Shown here one piece after another: positions 17,064-27,970 of a stretch of 64,000 bases of DNA. Origin of the DNA: Pseudomonas reinekei (GTDB taxonomy: Bacteria; Pseudomonadota; Gammaproteobacteria; Pseudomonadales; Pseudomonadaceae); NCBI RefSeq assembly GCF_001945365.1, contig NZ_MSTQ01000009.1, positions 62,001 through 126,000 on the forward strand, written 5' to 3'. The notes under the pieces are model-generated. The model was not told the origin of the DNA and searched no databases. It worked only from the letters and a program-made list of their open reading frames with translations. The position numbers and the translations under genes were made by a program. Position 1 is the first letter of the stretch. The number at the start of each line of letters is the position of its first letter.

Positions 17064-17132
17064 AGATCGCAGCCTTCGGCGGCTTCTACGGGAAATGTGC
17101 GCTCCTGTAGGTGCTGCCGAAGGCTGCGATCT
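17064..17132. repeat. REP-like hairpin of the GATCGCAGCCTTCG type, acting as terminator
   Basis: Arms AGATCGCAGCCTTCGGC / GCCGAAGGCTGCGATCT pair around a variable centre. On the minus strand the hairpin follows the DUF1285 stop within three bases and is followed by a T-rich stretch, so it can act as its terminator, as the sister element at 4611-4686 does for the GNAT gene. Confidence 0.85.
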
Positions 17133-17134
17133 AT

Positions 17135-17695
17135 TTAGGGCTCAAGCCCGATACGAAAAAACTCACCACCACTCCACACGCCCAACCAACGCTGCCCATC
17201 AATCTCGCGGCTCACCGCCAGCTCCACCAGTTGGTAGAACACATTGCGATGGATCAACGCTTCGAGATTGGTCCGCACATGCACATAAGGCGCCGGTTCC
17301 TGGGTGTCCGGATCGATCACCACGCGAATCGGGTGCTCGGCCCCGGCTTCGGTGGTTTCGTCGACGTTGGTGGTAAAGCGCAAGACCTGAGCCTCCCCCT
17401 CGCCCTCCACATCCACCGTAATGGCCACAAACGGCGCGTCATCGACTTTGATGCCGACTTTTTCAACCGGGGTGATCAGGAAATAATCATCGCCGTCGCG
17501 GCGAATGATCGTGGAGAACAGCTTGACCATCGGTTTGCGCCCGATCGGCGTGCCCAGGTAATACCAGGTGCCGTCGCGGGCGATGCGCATGTCGATGTCG
17601 CCGCAGAAGTCGGGGTTCCACAAGTGGACCGGCGGCAAGCCCTTGGTCTTGGGGATTTGCCCCAACAGGTCGTTGGCTTTTTGCGGGCCACTCAT
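17135..17695 (-). CDS. DUF1285 family protein
   Basis: A 186-residue cytoplasmic protein. [55 protein letters not shown] is the conserved opening of DUF1285 proteins, which form two small beta domains related to SH3/PH folds. The function is unknown. AGGAG lies upstream of the ATG, and the gene follows the lipoprotein gene by 16 bases, so the two are probably one transcript. Confidence 0.82.
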   Translation of the reverse strand: MSGPQKANDLLGQIPKTKGLPPVHLWNPDFCGDIDMRIARDGTWYYLGTPIGRKPMVKLFSTIIRRDGDDYFLITPVEKVGIKVDDAPFVAITVDVEGEGEAQVLRFTTNVDETTEAGAEHPIRVVIDPDTQEPAPYVHVRTNLEALIHRNVFYQLVELAVSREIDGQRWLGVWSGGEFFRIGLEP

Positions 17696-17711
17696 GGCGT
17701 ACTCCTTGAAA

Positions 17712-18320
17712 TTACTGGTCGCTGAGACCCAACAGACTACGAGCGTATTGCTCCAGCGGCGGGCCCATCAGGTCTTCGGGTTTTTCATCGTGGAACGTCA
17801 GTAAACCGCCACGACTCTTGATGCGTGCAGTATCAATCAAATACTGGGTGCTGGTCTCAATCAACATGATTTGAATCACCCCGGTGTCGACACCCAGGCG
17901 ATCCAGGGCTTCCTGATCCAGCCATTCATCCGAGTTGCCGATGCGGTCATCGGATTTGGCGAAGCGGGTATACAGCAGGTAATGAGCGCCAACGGCGCGG
18001 GCTTCGCCCATGGCCTGATCGAGGCCTTCGGGCACGCGCGCGCGGCGGACCATGGGGAAGTATTCGATAAAACCGTCAAACGCGACTTCGGCAATCACGT
18101 TTGGTCGCGGGTAAACGGCACTGCCTGGCGGCATGAACGCGCCTTGAGCGATGTAGACGAACGAGTCCGGCTGAATGCGCAGGTTATTCACGCGGCGGCT
18201 GTCGCTGTGATCCAGCAGGCCCGCATCGCTCATATGGTAGCGAGTCCCTTCGGCCATATCGCTGACGTTCATGCAGCCACCGAGCGCCAAAACGGCCAGC
18301 AGCAAAACCAGGCTACGCAT
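17712..18320 (-). CDS. DUF4823-type lipoprotein
   Basis: A 202-residue protein whose N-terminus, [13 protein letters not shown], is a lipobox with the modified Cys at position 16, so it should be membrane-anchored on the periplasmic side. The rest lacks further membrane spans and resembles the DUF4823 lipoproteins of Pseudomonas. The role is unknown. Asn/Met after the Cys, not Asp, suggests sorting to the outer membrane. Confidence 0.8.
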   Translation of the reverse strand: MRSLVLLLAVLALGGCMNVSDMAEGTRYHMSDAGLLDHSDSRRVNNLRIQPDSFVYIAQGAFMPPGSAVYPRPNVIAEVAFDGFIEYFPMVRRARVPEGLDQAMGEARAVGAHYLLYTRFAKSDDRIGNSDEWLDQEALDRLGVDTGVIQIMLIETSTQYLIDTARIKSRGGLLTFHDEKPEDLMGPPLEQYARSLLGLSDQ

Positions 18321-18418
18321 CCTATCCTCCAGAGGCCGGTGACGGAAAACCGGCGAATGGCCGTGGGATGCAGCTTTTAAGCCAGCTCAATATCTTCGTT
18401 GCCCGCGAATGGGATTAA

Positions 18419-19387
18419 TCAGCCGCCGATGATTTTCATGACGGTTGCGCCACCAGAGAACGCCACTTCCTGCTTGTCGCCCAACGCCTTGACCAGCAGA
18501 CGCTGCAACGCCGGCAGCGCCTGGTGGCGCGGCTTGTCCAGCAGATCGCCGACATAGTGGCGATTGCTCGATGACAGGCAACCATGCAGCCATCCCGTGG
18601 ACGAGAGACGTAAACGCGAACAGGTCCGGCAGAACGGAACGCTTTCATTGGCGATTACGCCGAAATGGCCAACACCTGGAATCTCATAGCGCACCGCCGT
18701 CGCATCAACCGGCGCGTTGGCCTGCAAATACTCATAACGCTCACCGATCAGCGTCAGCAATTGCTGGAGACTGACGAACTGTTGCAGAAAGGCATTGGAG
18801 TCGCTGGCCAAGTGGCCCATGCGCATCAACTCGATGAAGCGCAGTTCGTAACCGCGCTCCAGGCAATAATCGAGCAACGGCATCACCTGATCGAGGTTCT
18901 GGCCGCGCAAGGGCACCATGTTGACCTTGATCTTCATGCCGGCCGCGCGTGCCTGGTCCATGCCGTCGAGCACGGTCGCCAGGTCGCCGCCACGGGCAAT
19001 GCTACGGAATGCGCTGGCGTCGAGAGTATCGAGGGAAACGTTGATGCGCCGTATGCCGGCGTCCACCAGCAGCGGCAGTTTCTTCGCCAGCAATTGACCG
19101 TTGGTGGTCAGGCTGATGTCTTGCAGACCCATCTGCCCGACCGCCGTCATGAAGGTTTCGAGCTTGGGACTCACCAGCGGTTCGCCACCGGTGATGCGCA
19201 AACGCTCGATGCCGGCCGCTTCGATCAGATAGGCCACACCGCGCGCCATGGCCTCGGCCGACAGTTCATCCTGCGCAGCCACCAGCCGCTTGCCGTTGGG
19301 CACGCAGTAGGTACAGGCGTAATTGCAGGCTGAGGTCAGGCTGACTCGCAAATTGCGAAAACGCCTGCCTTGACGGTCAACGATCAT
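18419..19387 (-). CDS. moaA: GTP 3',8-cyclase (molybdenum cofactor biosynthesis protein A)
   Basis: A 322-residue radical SAM enzyme that starts molybdopterin synthesis by rearranging GTP. The N-terminal cluster motif is CNYACTYC, the SAM-binding GGEP sits in RITGGEPLVSP, and the C-terminal second cluster has CRTC plus a later Cys in LHGCL. The C-terminal GG tail (KIIGG), needed for activity in MoaA, is kept. The ATG at 19387 has GGAG upstream. Whether the genome carries another moaA cannot be seen here. It would serve the molybdenum hydroxylase encoded at 39744-42529 among others. Confidence 0.92.
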   Translation of the reverse strand: MIVDRQGRRFRNLRVSLTSACNYACTYCVPNGKRLVAAQDELSAEAMARGVAYLIEAAGIERLRITGGEPLVSPKLETFMTAVGQMGLQDISLTTNGQLLAKKLPLLVDAGIRRINVSLDTLDASAFRSIARGGDLATVLDGMDQARAAGMKIKVNMVPLRGQNLDQVMPLLDYCLERGYELRFIELMRMGHLASDSNAFLQQFVSLQQLLTLIGERYEYLQANAPVDATAVRYEIPGVGHFGVIANESVPFCRTCSRLRLSSTGWLHGCLSSSNRHYVGDLLDKPRHQALPALQRLLVKALGDKQEVAFSGGATVMKIIGG

Positions 19388-19525
19388 GGCCACTCCGGCG
19401 AAAGGATATTCGGGTTGCTAAAACTTGACTCACAAATCAAGTTTTAGCAAGTCCCATGCCTGAGTATATTCCTGCGGTACTGCCCCATGTAGCGAAATCA
19501 TGGGGCAATAAGGCGGCTGAATGAT

Positions 19526-20164
19526 TCAGCTGCTCGGGGTGTCGGTGTCGCGCTTGCGCTTGTTGCCCATGCGCACGCCGATGTCCATCAGGAACTGGAA
19601 GAAACCTTCCTGATCTTCCAGCACATTGCTCCAGAACGGCGAGTGATACAGCGCAACCGCACCGTGCACCAGCGCCCAGGACGCGCAGTAGTGGAAATAC
19701 GGCGGCACGTCTTCAAGCTTGCCTTCGCTGATCCGGCCCTTGATCAGCAAGGTCAGGCGTTCGAAGTTCGAGGCGCGGATCTTGTGCAGCTCCTCGATCA
19801 TCTCCGGTACCTGGTTGCCCTTGACCACCTTTTCTTCCAGGCGATCGAACAAACGATAGCGTTGCGGATCGCGCATGCGGAATTCGAAATAGGCGCGCGA
19901 CAGGGCTTCCTTGTCCTTGTCGACGTCGGCGGAGTGCAACAGCTCGTTCAAATCGCGCTCGTAATCGAGCATCAGGCGCAGATAGATCTCGGCCTTGGAT
20001 TTGAAGTGTTTATAGATCGTGCCTTTGCCGATACCGACGGCATCAGCAATCATCTCGACGGTGACACTGTCTTCACCTTGTTCGAGGAACAGCTTTAGCG
20101 CGGTATCGAGAATTTCTTGCTCGCGGCGACGAAACTCACGGACCTTACGAGGTTCTTTATGCAT
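19526..20164 (-). CDS. TetR/AcrR-family transcriptional regulator
   Basis: A 212-residue regulator with an N-terminal helix-turn-helix (VTVEMIADAVGIGKGTIYKHFKSKAEIYLRLML, about residues 34-66) and a helical C-terminal domain. Its place beside the sRNA gene and tatD fits, by recall, the conserved PA2957-type regulator of pseudomonads. Target genes are unknown. The coding strand reads away from the sRNA gene, so the two are divergent. Confidence 0.87.
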   Translation of the reverse strand: MHKEPRKVREFRRREQEILDTALKLFLEQGEDSVTVEMIADAVGIGKGTIYKHFKSKAEIYLRLMLDYERDLNELLHSADVDKDKEALSRAYFEFRMRDPQRYRLFDRLEEKVVKGNQVPEMIEELHKIRASNFERLTLLIKGRISEGKLEDVPPYFHYCASWALVHGAVALYHSPFWSNVLEDQEGFFQFLMDIGVRMGNKRKRDTDTPSS

Positions 20165-20379
20165 AAGAAAAGGTCTGTAGGGGTCAAAATTCGAAGCCGC
20201 GTATTATGCCTAAATTGCGCCAAAATGCACGGATCATCCGACCATATCTGTGTTTTCTGGTCATTTCGCGTACGCCTTGAGGTTGATGAGAACACTTCCG
20301 AAGCGCCCGTATTCCAAATTTGTTTAAAAACCGCGGTTATCAAACTGGACTGTGCGAAATACTGATCAATACTTGAACT

Positions 20380-20497
20380 GTCGGCGGGGCATCTCCCCCA
20401 AGTGTCACGCCGATATTGGTACCAACGGACCGCGTACCATTGTTTTACTCCTAATGGTCTTAACCCGGATTCACCCCCCAGAACCCGGGTTTTTTTT
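20380..20497 (+). ncRNA. rgsA: RgsA/P16 small RNA
   Basis: An untranslated stretch between the TetR gene and tatD, where P. aeruginosa carries RgsA (P16) by recall. A sigma-S-like -10 (CAATACT, 20367-20373) is followed by CTGTCGGCGGGGCATC and ends in a strong intrinsic terminator. Predicted size is about 118 nt. RgsA is a stress-related, RpoS-dependent and Hfq-binding RNA. The exact 5' end is an estimate, and I see no clear GacA box upstream. Confidence 0.72.
20462..20497 (+). terminator. Rho-independent terminator of the sRNA
   Basis: AACCCGG (20462-20468) pairs with CCGGGTT (20485-20491) and is followed by a run of T to 20497. Confidence 0.9.
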
Positions 20498-20559
20498 GCC
20501 TGCGATTTGGTGGTCAAAGCCCCGCATGAGCGGGTTCAGGCTGCGATTTTCCTATGGCG

Positions 20560-21351
20560 TTACGCCGATGTCCGGACATGTGCCAGGGGAAACAATCGCT
20601 TGAAGTTCTCGGTGGTCTGCTCGGCAAATCGCTCGTAGGGCTCACCGCGCAACATTGCCAGAAATTCCGCAACTTCACGCACGTACTGTGGCAGGTTCGG
20701 CTTGCCGCGATGCGGGATCGGCGCCAGGTACGGCGAATCGGTTTCCACCAACAGGCGATCGGCCGGCACCTTGCTTGCCACATCGCGCAACGCGTCCGCA
20801 TTGCGGAACGTGACAATCCCGGACAGAGAAATGTAATAACCCATGTCCAGCGCGGCTTTCGCCATGTCCCAGTCCTCGGTAAAGCAATGCAGCACGCCTG
20901 CCTGGGGCAACGCCGCTTCCCGCAAAAGATCCAGGGTATCGGCGCGCGCGCCTCGGGTATGAATGATCACAGGCTTACCGGTCTGCTGCGCGGCTTGCAG
21001 GTGCAGCCTGAACGACTGCTGCTGCAACTCGGCCGCCTCGGGTTCGTAGTGATAATCCAGACCGGTTTCACCGATCGCCACGACGCGCGGGTGATTGAGT
21101 TCCTGCAGTAACCAGTCCAGCGCGGGAGCGGCGCCGGGCTGCACGTCCAGCGGATGCACGCCGACCGAGCAATCTACGTCGTCATACTTTTCGGCCAGGG
21201 TTTTGACGTCGGCGGCGTTGTCGACGCTGACACCAATACACAGGAAGTGCCCTACCCCACGCTGGCGAGCCGCATCAAGGGCGGCATCGAGGGAGCCGTC
21301 GTGGGCAGCAAGGTCAAGGCGATCGAGGTGGCAATGGGAATCTACGAGCAT
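20560..21351 (-). CDS. TatD-family metal-dependent deoxyribonuclease (YcfH type)
   Basis: A 263-residue TIM-barrel hydrolase. Metal ligands appear in the family order: HCH at residues 6-8, GETGLDYHYE with Glu near 94, IHTRGA with His near 131, HCFTE with His near 155, and ETDSPYLAP with Asp near 205. Family members act as 3'-5' DNases or deacylases. The genes from tatD to mltG are packed closely, typical for this Pseudomonas cluster (tatD-pilZ-holB-tmk). The start has no good Shine-Dalgarno sequence but the MLVDSHCH beginning is family-typical. Confidence 0.9.
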   Translation of the reverse strand: MLVDSHCHLDRLDLAAHDGSLDAALDAARQRGVGHFLCIGVSVDNAADVKTLAEKYDDVDCSVGVHPLDVQPGAAPALDWLLQELNHPRVVAIGETGLDYHYEPEAAELQQQSFRLHLQAAQQTGKPVIIHTRGARADTLDLLREAALPQAGVLHCFTEDWDMAKAALDMGYYISLSGIVTFRNADALRDVASKVPADRLLVETDSPYLAPIPHRGKPNLPQYVREVAEFLAMLRGEPYERFAEQTTENFKRLFPLAHVRTSA

Positions 21352-21366
21352 AAAAATGACTGCAAC

Positions 21367-21723
21367 TTACATCGTATGAGTGGGACGGTCGGACTTCAGT
21401 GCTCCGGCCAGATGGGTTTCGATTCGACTGCGCGCGGTGTCGTCACCGTCGTTGAACTGTACGCCGACCCCGGCGGCCCGGTTACCCTGCGCGCCCTTGG
21501 GGGTGACCCAGGTGACCTTGCCGGCCACCGGGATTTTTTCCGGCTCATCCATCAGGTGCAGCAGCATGAACACCTCATCGCCCAACTTGTAGCTTTTGTT
21601 GGTCGGGATAAACAGGCCGCCGTTCTTGATGAACGGCATGTAGGCGGCGTACAGCACCGACTTGTCCTTGATGGCGAGGGACAAAATGCCGTTGCGCGGT
21701 CCAGGGCTTGCGGGTTCATTCAT
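21367..21723 (-). CDS. pilZ: PilZ protein (type IV pilus assembly, atypical PilZ domain)
   Basis: A 118-residue single PilZ domain protein. The ATG at 21723 has GGAGG five bases upstream. The c-di-GMP-binding RxxxR motif is absent and the usual D/NxSxxG is replaced by NGGLFIP, as in P. aeruginosa PilZ (PA2960), which does not bind c-di-GMP but is needed for type IV pilus biogenesis through PilB/FimX. The position between holB and tatD matches that gene. Confidence 0.9.
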   Translation of the reverse strand: MNEPASPGPRNGILSLAIKDKSVLYAAYMPFIKNGGLFIPTNKSYKLGDEVFMLLHLMDEPEKIPVAGKVTWVTPKGAQGNRAAGVGVQFNDGDDTARSRIETHLAGALKSDRPTHTM

Positions 21724-21765
21724 GCTGACCTCCACTGCTGATGCACAGAGTCTAGGCGCAGACGG

Positions 21766-23386
<1,621 letters not shown>

Positions 23387-23396
23387 TTAGTCAGAG

Positions 23397-24611
23397 TCAT
23401 TGCGAGTTTTGCGGCGCGGCTGCATCCGGCGCGGGCGCAGGTTCAGGCGCAGGTTCTTTCGGCGACACTGGCGGCAAAGTCTCGGGAACGGTGTCAGGTG
23501 ATGCAGCCGGGATCGGCACGTGTTCAGGTTCTGCCTGAGGTTCTTCAGCCGGAACCTCCGGCGATTCGGGCGCGGTCACGGGTGCCGGGCTGGAGCGGTA
23601 ATCGGCGCGACGCTTGAGTTGATACTCCCGCACGGCGTTGTTATGGGCATCCAGGTCATCGGAAAACACATGGCTGCCATCACCGCGAGCGACGAAGTAG
23701 AGACTGCTGCCATCCACCGGATTCAACGCCGCGTGGATCGCTTCGCGGCCGACCATGGCAATCGGGGTCGGCGGCAGGCCGGAAATCATGTAGGTGTTGT
23801 AAGGCGTCGCTTCCTTGAGATGGGCGCGAGTGAGCTTGCCGCTGTAACGCTCGCCCAGGCCATAGATCACGGTCGGATCGGTTTGCAGCATCATGCCGAT
23901 GGCCATGCGCCGCACGAACACGCCGGCAATCTGCCCGCGTTCCTGCGGCACGCCGGTTTCCTTCTCCACCAACGAGGCCATGATCAGGGCCTGATACGGG
24001 CCGCTGTAGGGCAAATCGGTCGCGCGCTGATTCCATTCCTTGGCCAGGACTTCGTCGAGACGGTCATAGGCGGTCTTCAGCAGTTCGACATCGGTCATGC
24101 CGCGCACAAAACGGTAGGTGTCGGGGAAGAACCGCCCTTCCGGGAAAATTCCGGCATGGCCGAGCTTGTCCATGACCTGGCTGTCGCTCAGGCCGTTAAG
24201 GGTTTGCTCGATTTTTTCCTCTTTGGCCAGCGCCGCACGGACTTGATGAAAATTCCAGCCCTCGACCAGCGTCAGGCTGTATTGCACCATTTCCCCGCGC
24301 TTCCACAGGTCGATGAGACCCTCGACAGTCATGCCGGGCGTCATGCGGTATTCGCCGCTGTGCAACGGTTGCTTGGGCAGGTTGAAGCGCCAGTAAACGC
24401 GTAGCCAGAACGCGTCCTTGATGACGCCGTCGGCTTCCATTCGCAAGAAGGTGCGGTTCGGCGTGGTGCCTTTGGGCACCTCCAACAGTTCTTCCTGAGT
24501 AATGTTCAGCGGCTGAACCAGCGCCGAATGAATTTTCCAGGCAGAAGCGCCCAATATCAGCCCCGCCAGAACCAATCCGGTTTCCAGCAGCAGCAAGAGT
24601 TTACGTCTCAC
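23397..24611 (-). CDS. mltG: Endolytic murein transglycosylase
   Basis: A 404-residue YceG/MltG-family protein with one N-terminal membrane anchor (about 4-25). The periplasmic catalytic region contains the Glu of ASLVEKETGVPQER, as well as QTDPTVIYGLG and TPYNTY..GLPPTPI. It cleaves nascent glycan strands in the periplasm. The last 60 residues are a Pro/Glu/Ala-rich tail not needed by the family core and likely disordered. It starts three bases after the pabC stop. Confidence 0.94.
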   Translation of the reverse strand: MRRKLLLLLETGLVLAGLILGASAWKIHSALVQPLNITQEELLEVPKGTTPNRTFLRMEADGVIKDAFWLRVYWRFNLPKQPLHSGEYRMTPGMTVEGLIDLWKRGEMVQYSLTLVEGWNFHQVRAALAKEEKIEQTLNGLSDSQVMDKLGHAGIFPEGRFFPDTYRFVRGMTDVELLKTAYDRLDEVLAKEWNQRATDLPYSGPYQALIMASLVEKETGVPQERGQIAGVFVRRMAIGMMLQTDPTVIYGLGERYSGKLTRAHLKEATPYNTYMISGLPPTPIAMVGREAIHAALNPVDGSSLYFVARGDGSHVFSDDLDAHNNAVREYQLKRRADYRSSPAPVTAPESPEVPAEEPQAEPEHVPIPAASPDTVPETLPPVSPKEPAPEPAPAPDAAAPQNSQ

Positions 24612-24614
24612 GTA

Positions 24615-25430
24615 TCAAGCATCCAGTAGCGCGCAGGCAATGGTTTGGAGTTTACGGGTGAGCGGCCCAACCGGCCAGCTCAGTGCGGCATAGGCATGCA
24701 CCGGCCATACGCCATAGACACTGTTGCAGACAAACACTTCATCGGCCTGCTGCAACTGCTCCAGCGTGATATCGGTGATGTCTGTGGGGATGCCCAGTGA
24801 CTCGGCTTGAAACAATAATTCGGCACGCATCACGCCTTCCACGCCGCAGCGTTTGAGATCGGCGGTGATCAACACCCCGTCGCGCACCAGGAACAGATTG
24901 CTGAACACCCCCTCAATCACTCGCCCCTCCTGATCGAGCATCAAACCTTCGGCATGTTCGCCGTCCTGCCATTCGGCGCGGGCCAGAACCTGTTCGAGAC
25001 GGTTCAAGTGTTTGAGACCGGCGAGCAGAGGCTGAATGGAAAGTCGTGTGGCGCAAGGGAACAGGCGAACGCCTTGTTCTCTATGGGTGTTCGGGTAAGT
25101 CGCCGGGGGGTTACCCGACAAAATGCGACGGGCCTGGACCGAGGGATCAAATGCGTAACCGCGCAGGCTGTCGCCACGGGTCACGATCAGTTTGAGCACA
25201 CCTTCCTGCAAATCCCCGGCGCAGGTCACCAGCTCCCTGACCACCGCCTCATGATCGAGGTTGATCGCCAACCGCTGGCAGCCCCTGGCCAGACGCTCCA
25301 GATGACGATCCAGCAGTACCGGAGAGCCGTTACGTACGGCGATGGTCTCGAAAAGACCGTCGCCGTACGCCAGGCCGCGATCTTTCAGCGACAGCGCGTC
25401 AGCCGGTTGACCGTCGACCCAGGTGTCCAT
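24615..25430 (-). CDS. pabC: Aminodeoxychorismate lyase
   Basis: A 271-residue fold-IV PLP enzyme that makes p-aminobenzoate and pyruvate for folate synthesis. It has DRGLAYGDGLFET near the N-terminus, the PLP lysine in GLKHLNRLEQVLAR (near residue 140), and EGVFSNLFLV followed by CGVEGVMR. Its ATG overlaps the fabF stop by one base (TGATG), suggesting coupled translation. Confidence 0.94.
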   Translation of the reverse strand: MDTWVDGQPADALSLKDRGLAYGDGLFETIAVRNGSPVLLDRHLERLARGCQRLAINLDHEAVVRELVTCAGDLQEGVLKLIVTRGDSLRGYAFDPSVQARRILSGNPPATYPNTHREQGVRLFPCATRLSIQPLLAGLKHLNRLEQVLARAEWQDGEHAEGLMLDQEGRVIEGVFSNLFLVRDGVLITADLKRCGVEGVMRAELLFQAESLGIPTDITDITLEQLQQADEVFVCNSVYGVWPVHAYAALSWPVGPLTRKLQTIACALLDA

Positions 25431-26674
25431 CAGCCAGCGAACCGGCGGAACACCAGCGAGCCGTTGGTGCCGCCAAAACCGAAGGAGTTGGACAGGACCA
25501 CATCAATTTCCATGTTGCGTGCGGTGTGCGGTACGAAATCGAGATCGCAGCCATCGTCCGGCTCATCCAGGTTGATGGTCGGTGGCGCCACCTGGCTGTT
25601 GATCGCCAGCACGCTGAAGATCGCCTCAACCGCACCGGCTGCGCCGAGCAGGTGACCGGTCATCGACTTGGTCGAGCTGACAGCCACGTTATAAGCGTGC
25701 TCGCCAAACACCGACTTGATCGCGTTGACTTCCGCGAGGTCGCCGGCAGGCGTCGACGTACCGTGGGCATTGATGTACTGCACTTGATCGCCATTGATCT
25801 TGGCATCGCGCAGCGCGTTGGTGATGCAGCGCGCCGCACCGGCGCCATCGGCGGGTGGCGAGGTCATATGGAAAGCGTCACCGCTGGTACCGAAACCAAT
25901 CAGCTCGGCATAGATGGTCGCGCCACGTGCCTTGGCATGCTCCAGCTCCTCCAGAACCAGCGCACCGGCACCGTTGGACAAAACGAAGCCATCGCGCCCC
26001 TTGTCCCATGGACGGCTGGCGCGGGTCGGCTCGTCGTTGCGGGTCGACAGTGCGCGGGAGGCACCGAAGCCACCCATGCCGAGGCCACAAGCAGCCATTT
26101 CGGCGCCGCCGGCAATCATTACGTCAGCTTCGTCGTACATGATGTTGCGGGCGGCCATGCCGATGCAGTGCGTACCGGTGGTACACGCCGTGGCGATGGC
26201 ATAGTTAGGCCCCTGTGCACCCAGGTGGATGGACAGGAAACCGGAAATCATATTGATGATCGAGCCAGGTACGAAAAACGGAGAAATCCGTCGTGGACCG
26301 GTCTCGTGCAGCGTGCGGCTGGTTTCTTCGATATTGGTCAGTCCGCCAATGCCCGAACCCATCGCTACGCCTATGCGCTCACGGTTGGCGTCGGTGACTT
26401 CCAGACCGGCATTGCGCACTGCCTGAAAACCCGCGGCCAGACCGTACTGAATGAACAGGTCGAGCTTGCGTGCTTCCTTGAGTGACAGGTATTCCTCGAC
26501 ATTGAAGCCCTTTACCGAGCCGCCAAAACGGGTGGAATAGGCAGAAAGGTCGGTGTGTTCGATCAGACCAATGCCACTGCGGCCAGCCAGAATGCCCTGC
26601 CAGCTGCTTGGCACATCCGTGCCCAGTGGCGACAACATACCCATACCGGTGACTACGACGCGTCTACGCGACAC
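25430..26674 (-). CDS. fabF: 3-oxoacyl-ACP synthase II (KAS II)
   Basis: A 414-residue condensing enzyme. Translation most likely starts at the GTG at 26674, which gives [18 protein letters not shown] with AGGAGA five bases upstream; the ATG at 26707 is less likely. The Cys-His-His triad is visible in [10 protein letters not shown] (Cys near 164), [11 protein letters not shown] (His near 304) and [12 protein letters not shown] (His near 341). It elongates acyl-ACP, including cis-vaccenate formation. A terminator-like hairpin separates it from acpP. Confidence 0.96.
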   Translation of the reverse strand: MSRRRVVVTGMGMLSPLGTDVPSSWQGILAGRSGIGLIEHTDLSAYSTRFGGSVKGFNVEEYLSLKEARKLDLFIQYGLAAGFQAVRNAGLEVTDANRERIGVAMGSGIGGLTNIEETSRTLHETGPRRISPFFVPGSIINMISGFLSIHLGAQGPNYAIATACTTGTHCIGMAARNIMYDEADVMIAGGAEMAACGLGMGGFGASRALSTRNDEPTRASRPWDKGRDGFVLSNGAGALVLEELEHAKARGATIYAELIGFGTSGDAFHMTSPPADGAGAARCITNALRDAKINGDQVQYINAHGTSTPAGDLAEVNAIKSVFGEHAYNVAVSSTKSMTGHLLGAAGAVEAIFSVLAINSQVAPPTINLDEPDDGCDLDFVPHTARNMEIDVVLSNSFGFGGTNGSLVFRRFAG

Positions 26675-26718
26675 AGCACTCTCCTTTTTCAAATGACGAC
26701 TTTGCATCAGGCCTAAAG

Positions 26719-26753
26719 AAAAAACCGCACGCCATGATGGCAGTGCGGTTTTT
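26719..26753 (-). terminator. Intercistronic terminator/attenuator between acpP and fabF
   Basis: Minus-strand stem from GTGCGGTT pairing AACCGCAC (26743-26750 with 26723-26730) is followed by six T. It would end a share of acpP transcripts before fabF, allowing high ACP output with lower FabF. Confidence 0.85.
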
Positions 26754-26782
26754 CCATGACAGCAAGCAACGATTACAAACTA

Positions 26783-27019
26783 TTACGCCTGGTGGCTAGT
26801 AACGTAGTCGATTGCAGCTTGTACAGTAGTGATCTTCTCAGCTTCTTCGTCAGGGATTTCGGTCTCGAATTCCTCTTCCAGAGCCATCACCAGCTCAACG
26901 GTGTCAAGGGAGTCAGCACCCAGGTCTTCAACGAAGGAAGCAGTGTTGACCACTTCTTCTTCTTTAACGCCCAGTTGCTCGGCAACGATTTTCTTGACGC
27001 GCTCTTCGATGGTGCTCAT
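26783..27019 (-). CDS. acpP: Acyl carrier protein
   Basis: A 78-residue acidic protein with the phosphopantetheine attachment site [19 protein letters not shown], Ser at about residue 37. It is the acyl carrier for fatty acid and lipid A synthesis. AGGAG lies upstream of the ATG, and a sigma70-type promoter sits about 50 bases before the start. Confidence 0.98.
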   Translation of the reverse strand: MSTIEERVKKIVAEQLGVKEEEVVNTASFVEDLGADSLDTVELVMALEEEFETEIPDEEAEKITTVQAAIDYVTSHQA

Positions 27020-27071
27020 ACCTTGTTTTCACTCCTAATGGACAAATTCAGGCAGCTGGCCAGTGGGTAAG

Positions 27072-27099
27072 TGTATAGAAAGACTTTTCAGCTTTTCAA
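27072..27099 (-). promoter_or_regulatory. acpP promoter
   Basis: Minus strand TTGAAA (27094-27099), 16 bases, TATACA (27072-27077), giving a predicted start near 27064 and a 45-base leader before acpP. This allows strong expression independent of the fabDG transcript. Confidence 0.65.
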
Positions 27100-27210
27100 C
27101 TGAAAGCTTCACTCCTCAAACCCGGTGACCCTCTGCCTATAAATAGATTGCAGCTTTATAACGGATTTTAGACAGCTCGTATGACATTTTTTTGAAGCAA
27201 TCCGTCACAT

Positions 27211-27954
27211 TTAACTCATGTACATCCCGCCGTTCACCGGGATTGTAGCCCCAGTAACGTAAGCCGCACCGTCGGAGGCAAGAAAAGCGACCACAGACGC
27301 GATCTCTTGAGCTTGTCCCAGACGACCCAGCGGAATCTGCGTCTGCAAGGCTTCACGCTGTGCCTCGGGCAGTTCGCGGGTCATATCGGTATCGATGAAC
27401 CCTGGGGCCACCGAGTTTACCGTAATCGAACGCGAACCGACTTCACGCGCCAGTGCGCGGCTGAAACCTTCCAGACCGGCCTTGGCGGCAGCGTAGTTTA
27501 CTTGGCCTGCGTTGCCCATGGCACCCACAACCGAGCCAATACTGATAATTCGTCCCCAACGGGCTTTGGTCATACCGCGCAGAACACCCTTGGACAGGCG
27601 GAACAGACTGTTCAGGTTGGTATCGACGACGTCATGCCACTCGTCGTCTTTCATGCGCATCATCAGGTTATCGCGGGTGATACCGGCATTGTTGACCAGG
27701 ATCGCCGGCGCACCGAATTGCTCCTGAATGCTCGCCAGGACAGCCGCCACGGACTCGTCGCTGGTCACATTGAGCTCAAGGCCGGTGCCCTGGATGCCGT
27801 TTTCTTTCAGGGTGGCGGCAATACGCTCGGCACCCGAAGCGGAGGTCGCGGTGCCAACAACGATGGCGCCCTGACGACCCAGTTCCAGGGCGATCGCCTG
27901 GCCGATGCCACGGCTTGCACCGGTGACCAGTGCAACTTTACCTTGCAGACTCAT
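27211..27954 (-). CDS. fabG: 3-oxoacyl-ACP reductase
   Basis: A 247-residue SDR enzyme reducing 3-oxoacyl-ACP with NADPH. TGASRGIG is at about 12-19, and the catalytic Ser-Tyr-Lys lie in SIGSVVGAMGNAGQVNYAAAKAG. The ATG at 27954 follows AGGAGA with seven bases spacing; the longer reading to 27987 is rejected. It lies 16 bases after fabD. Confidence 0.97.
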   Translation of the reverse strand: MSLQGKVALVTGASRGIGQAIALELGRQGAIVVGTATSASGAERIAATLKENGIQGTGLELNVTSDESVAAVLASIQEQFGAPAILVNNAGITRDNLMMRMKDDEWHDVVDTNLNSLFRLSKGVLRGMTKARWGRIISIGSVVGAMGNAGQVNYAAAKAGLEGFSRALAREVGSRSITVNSVAPGFIDTDMTRELPEAQREALQTQIPLGRLGQAQEIASVVAFLASDGAAYVTGATIPVNGGMYMS

Positions 27955-27970
27955 GCAAGTTTCTCCTGAT

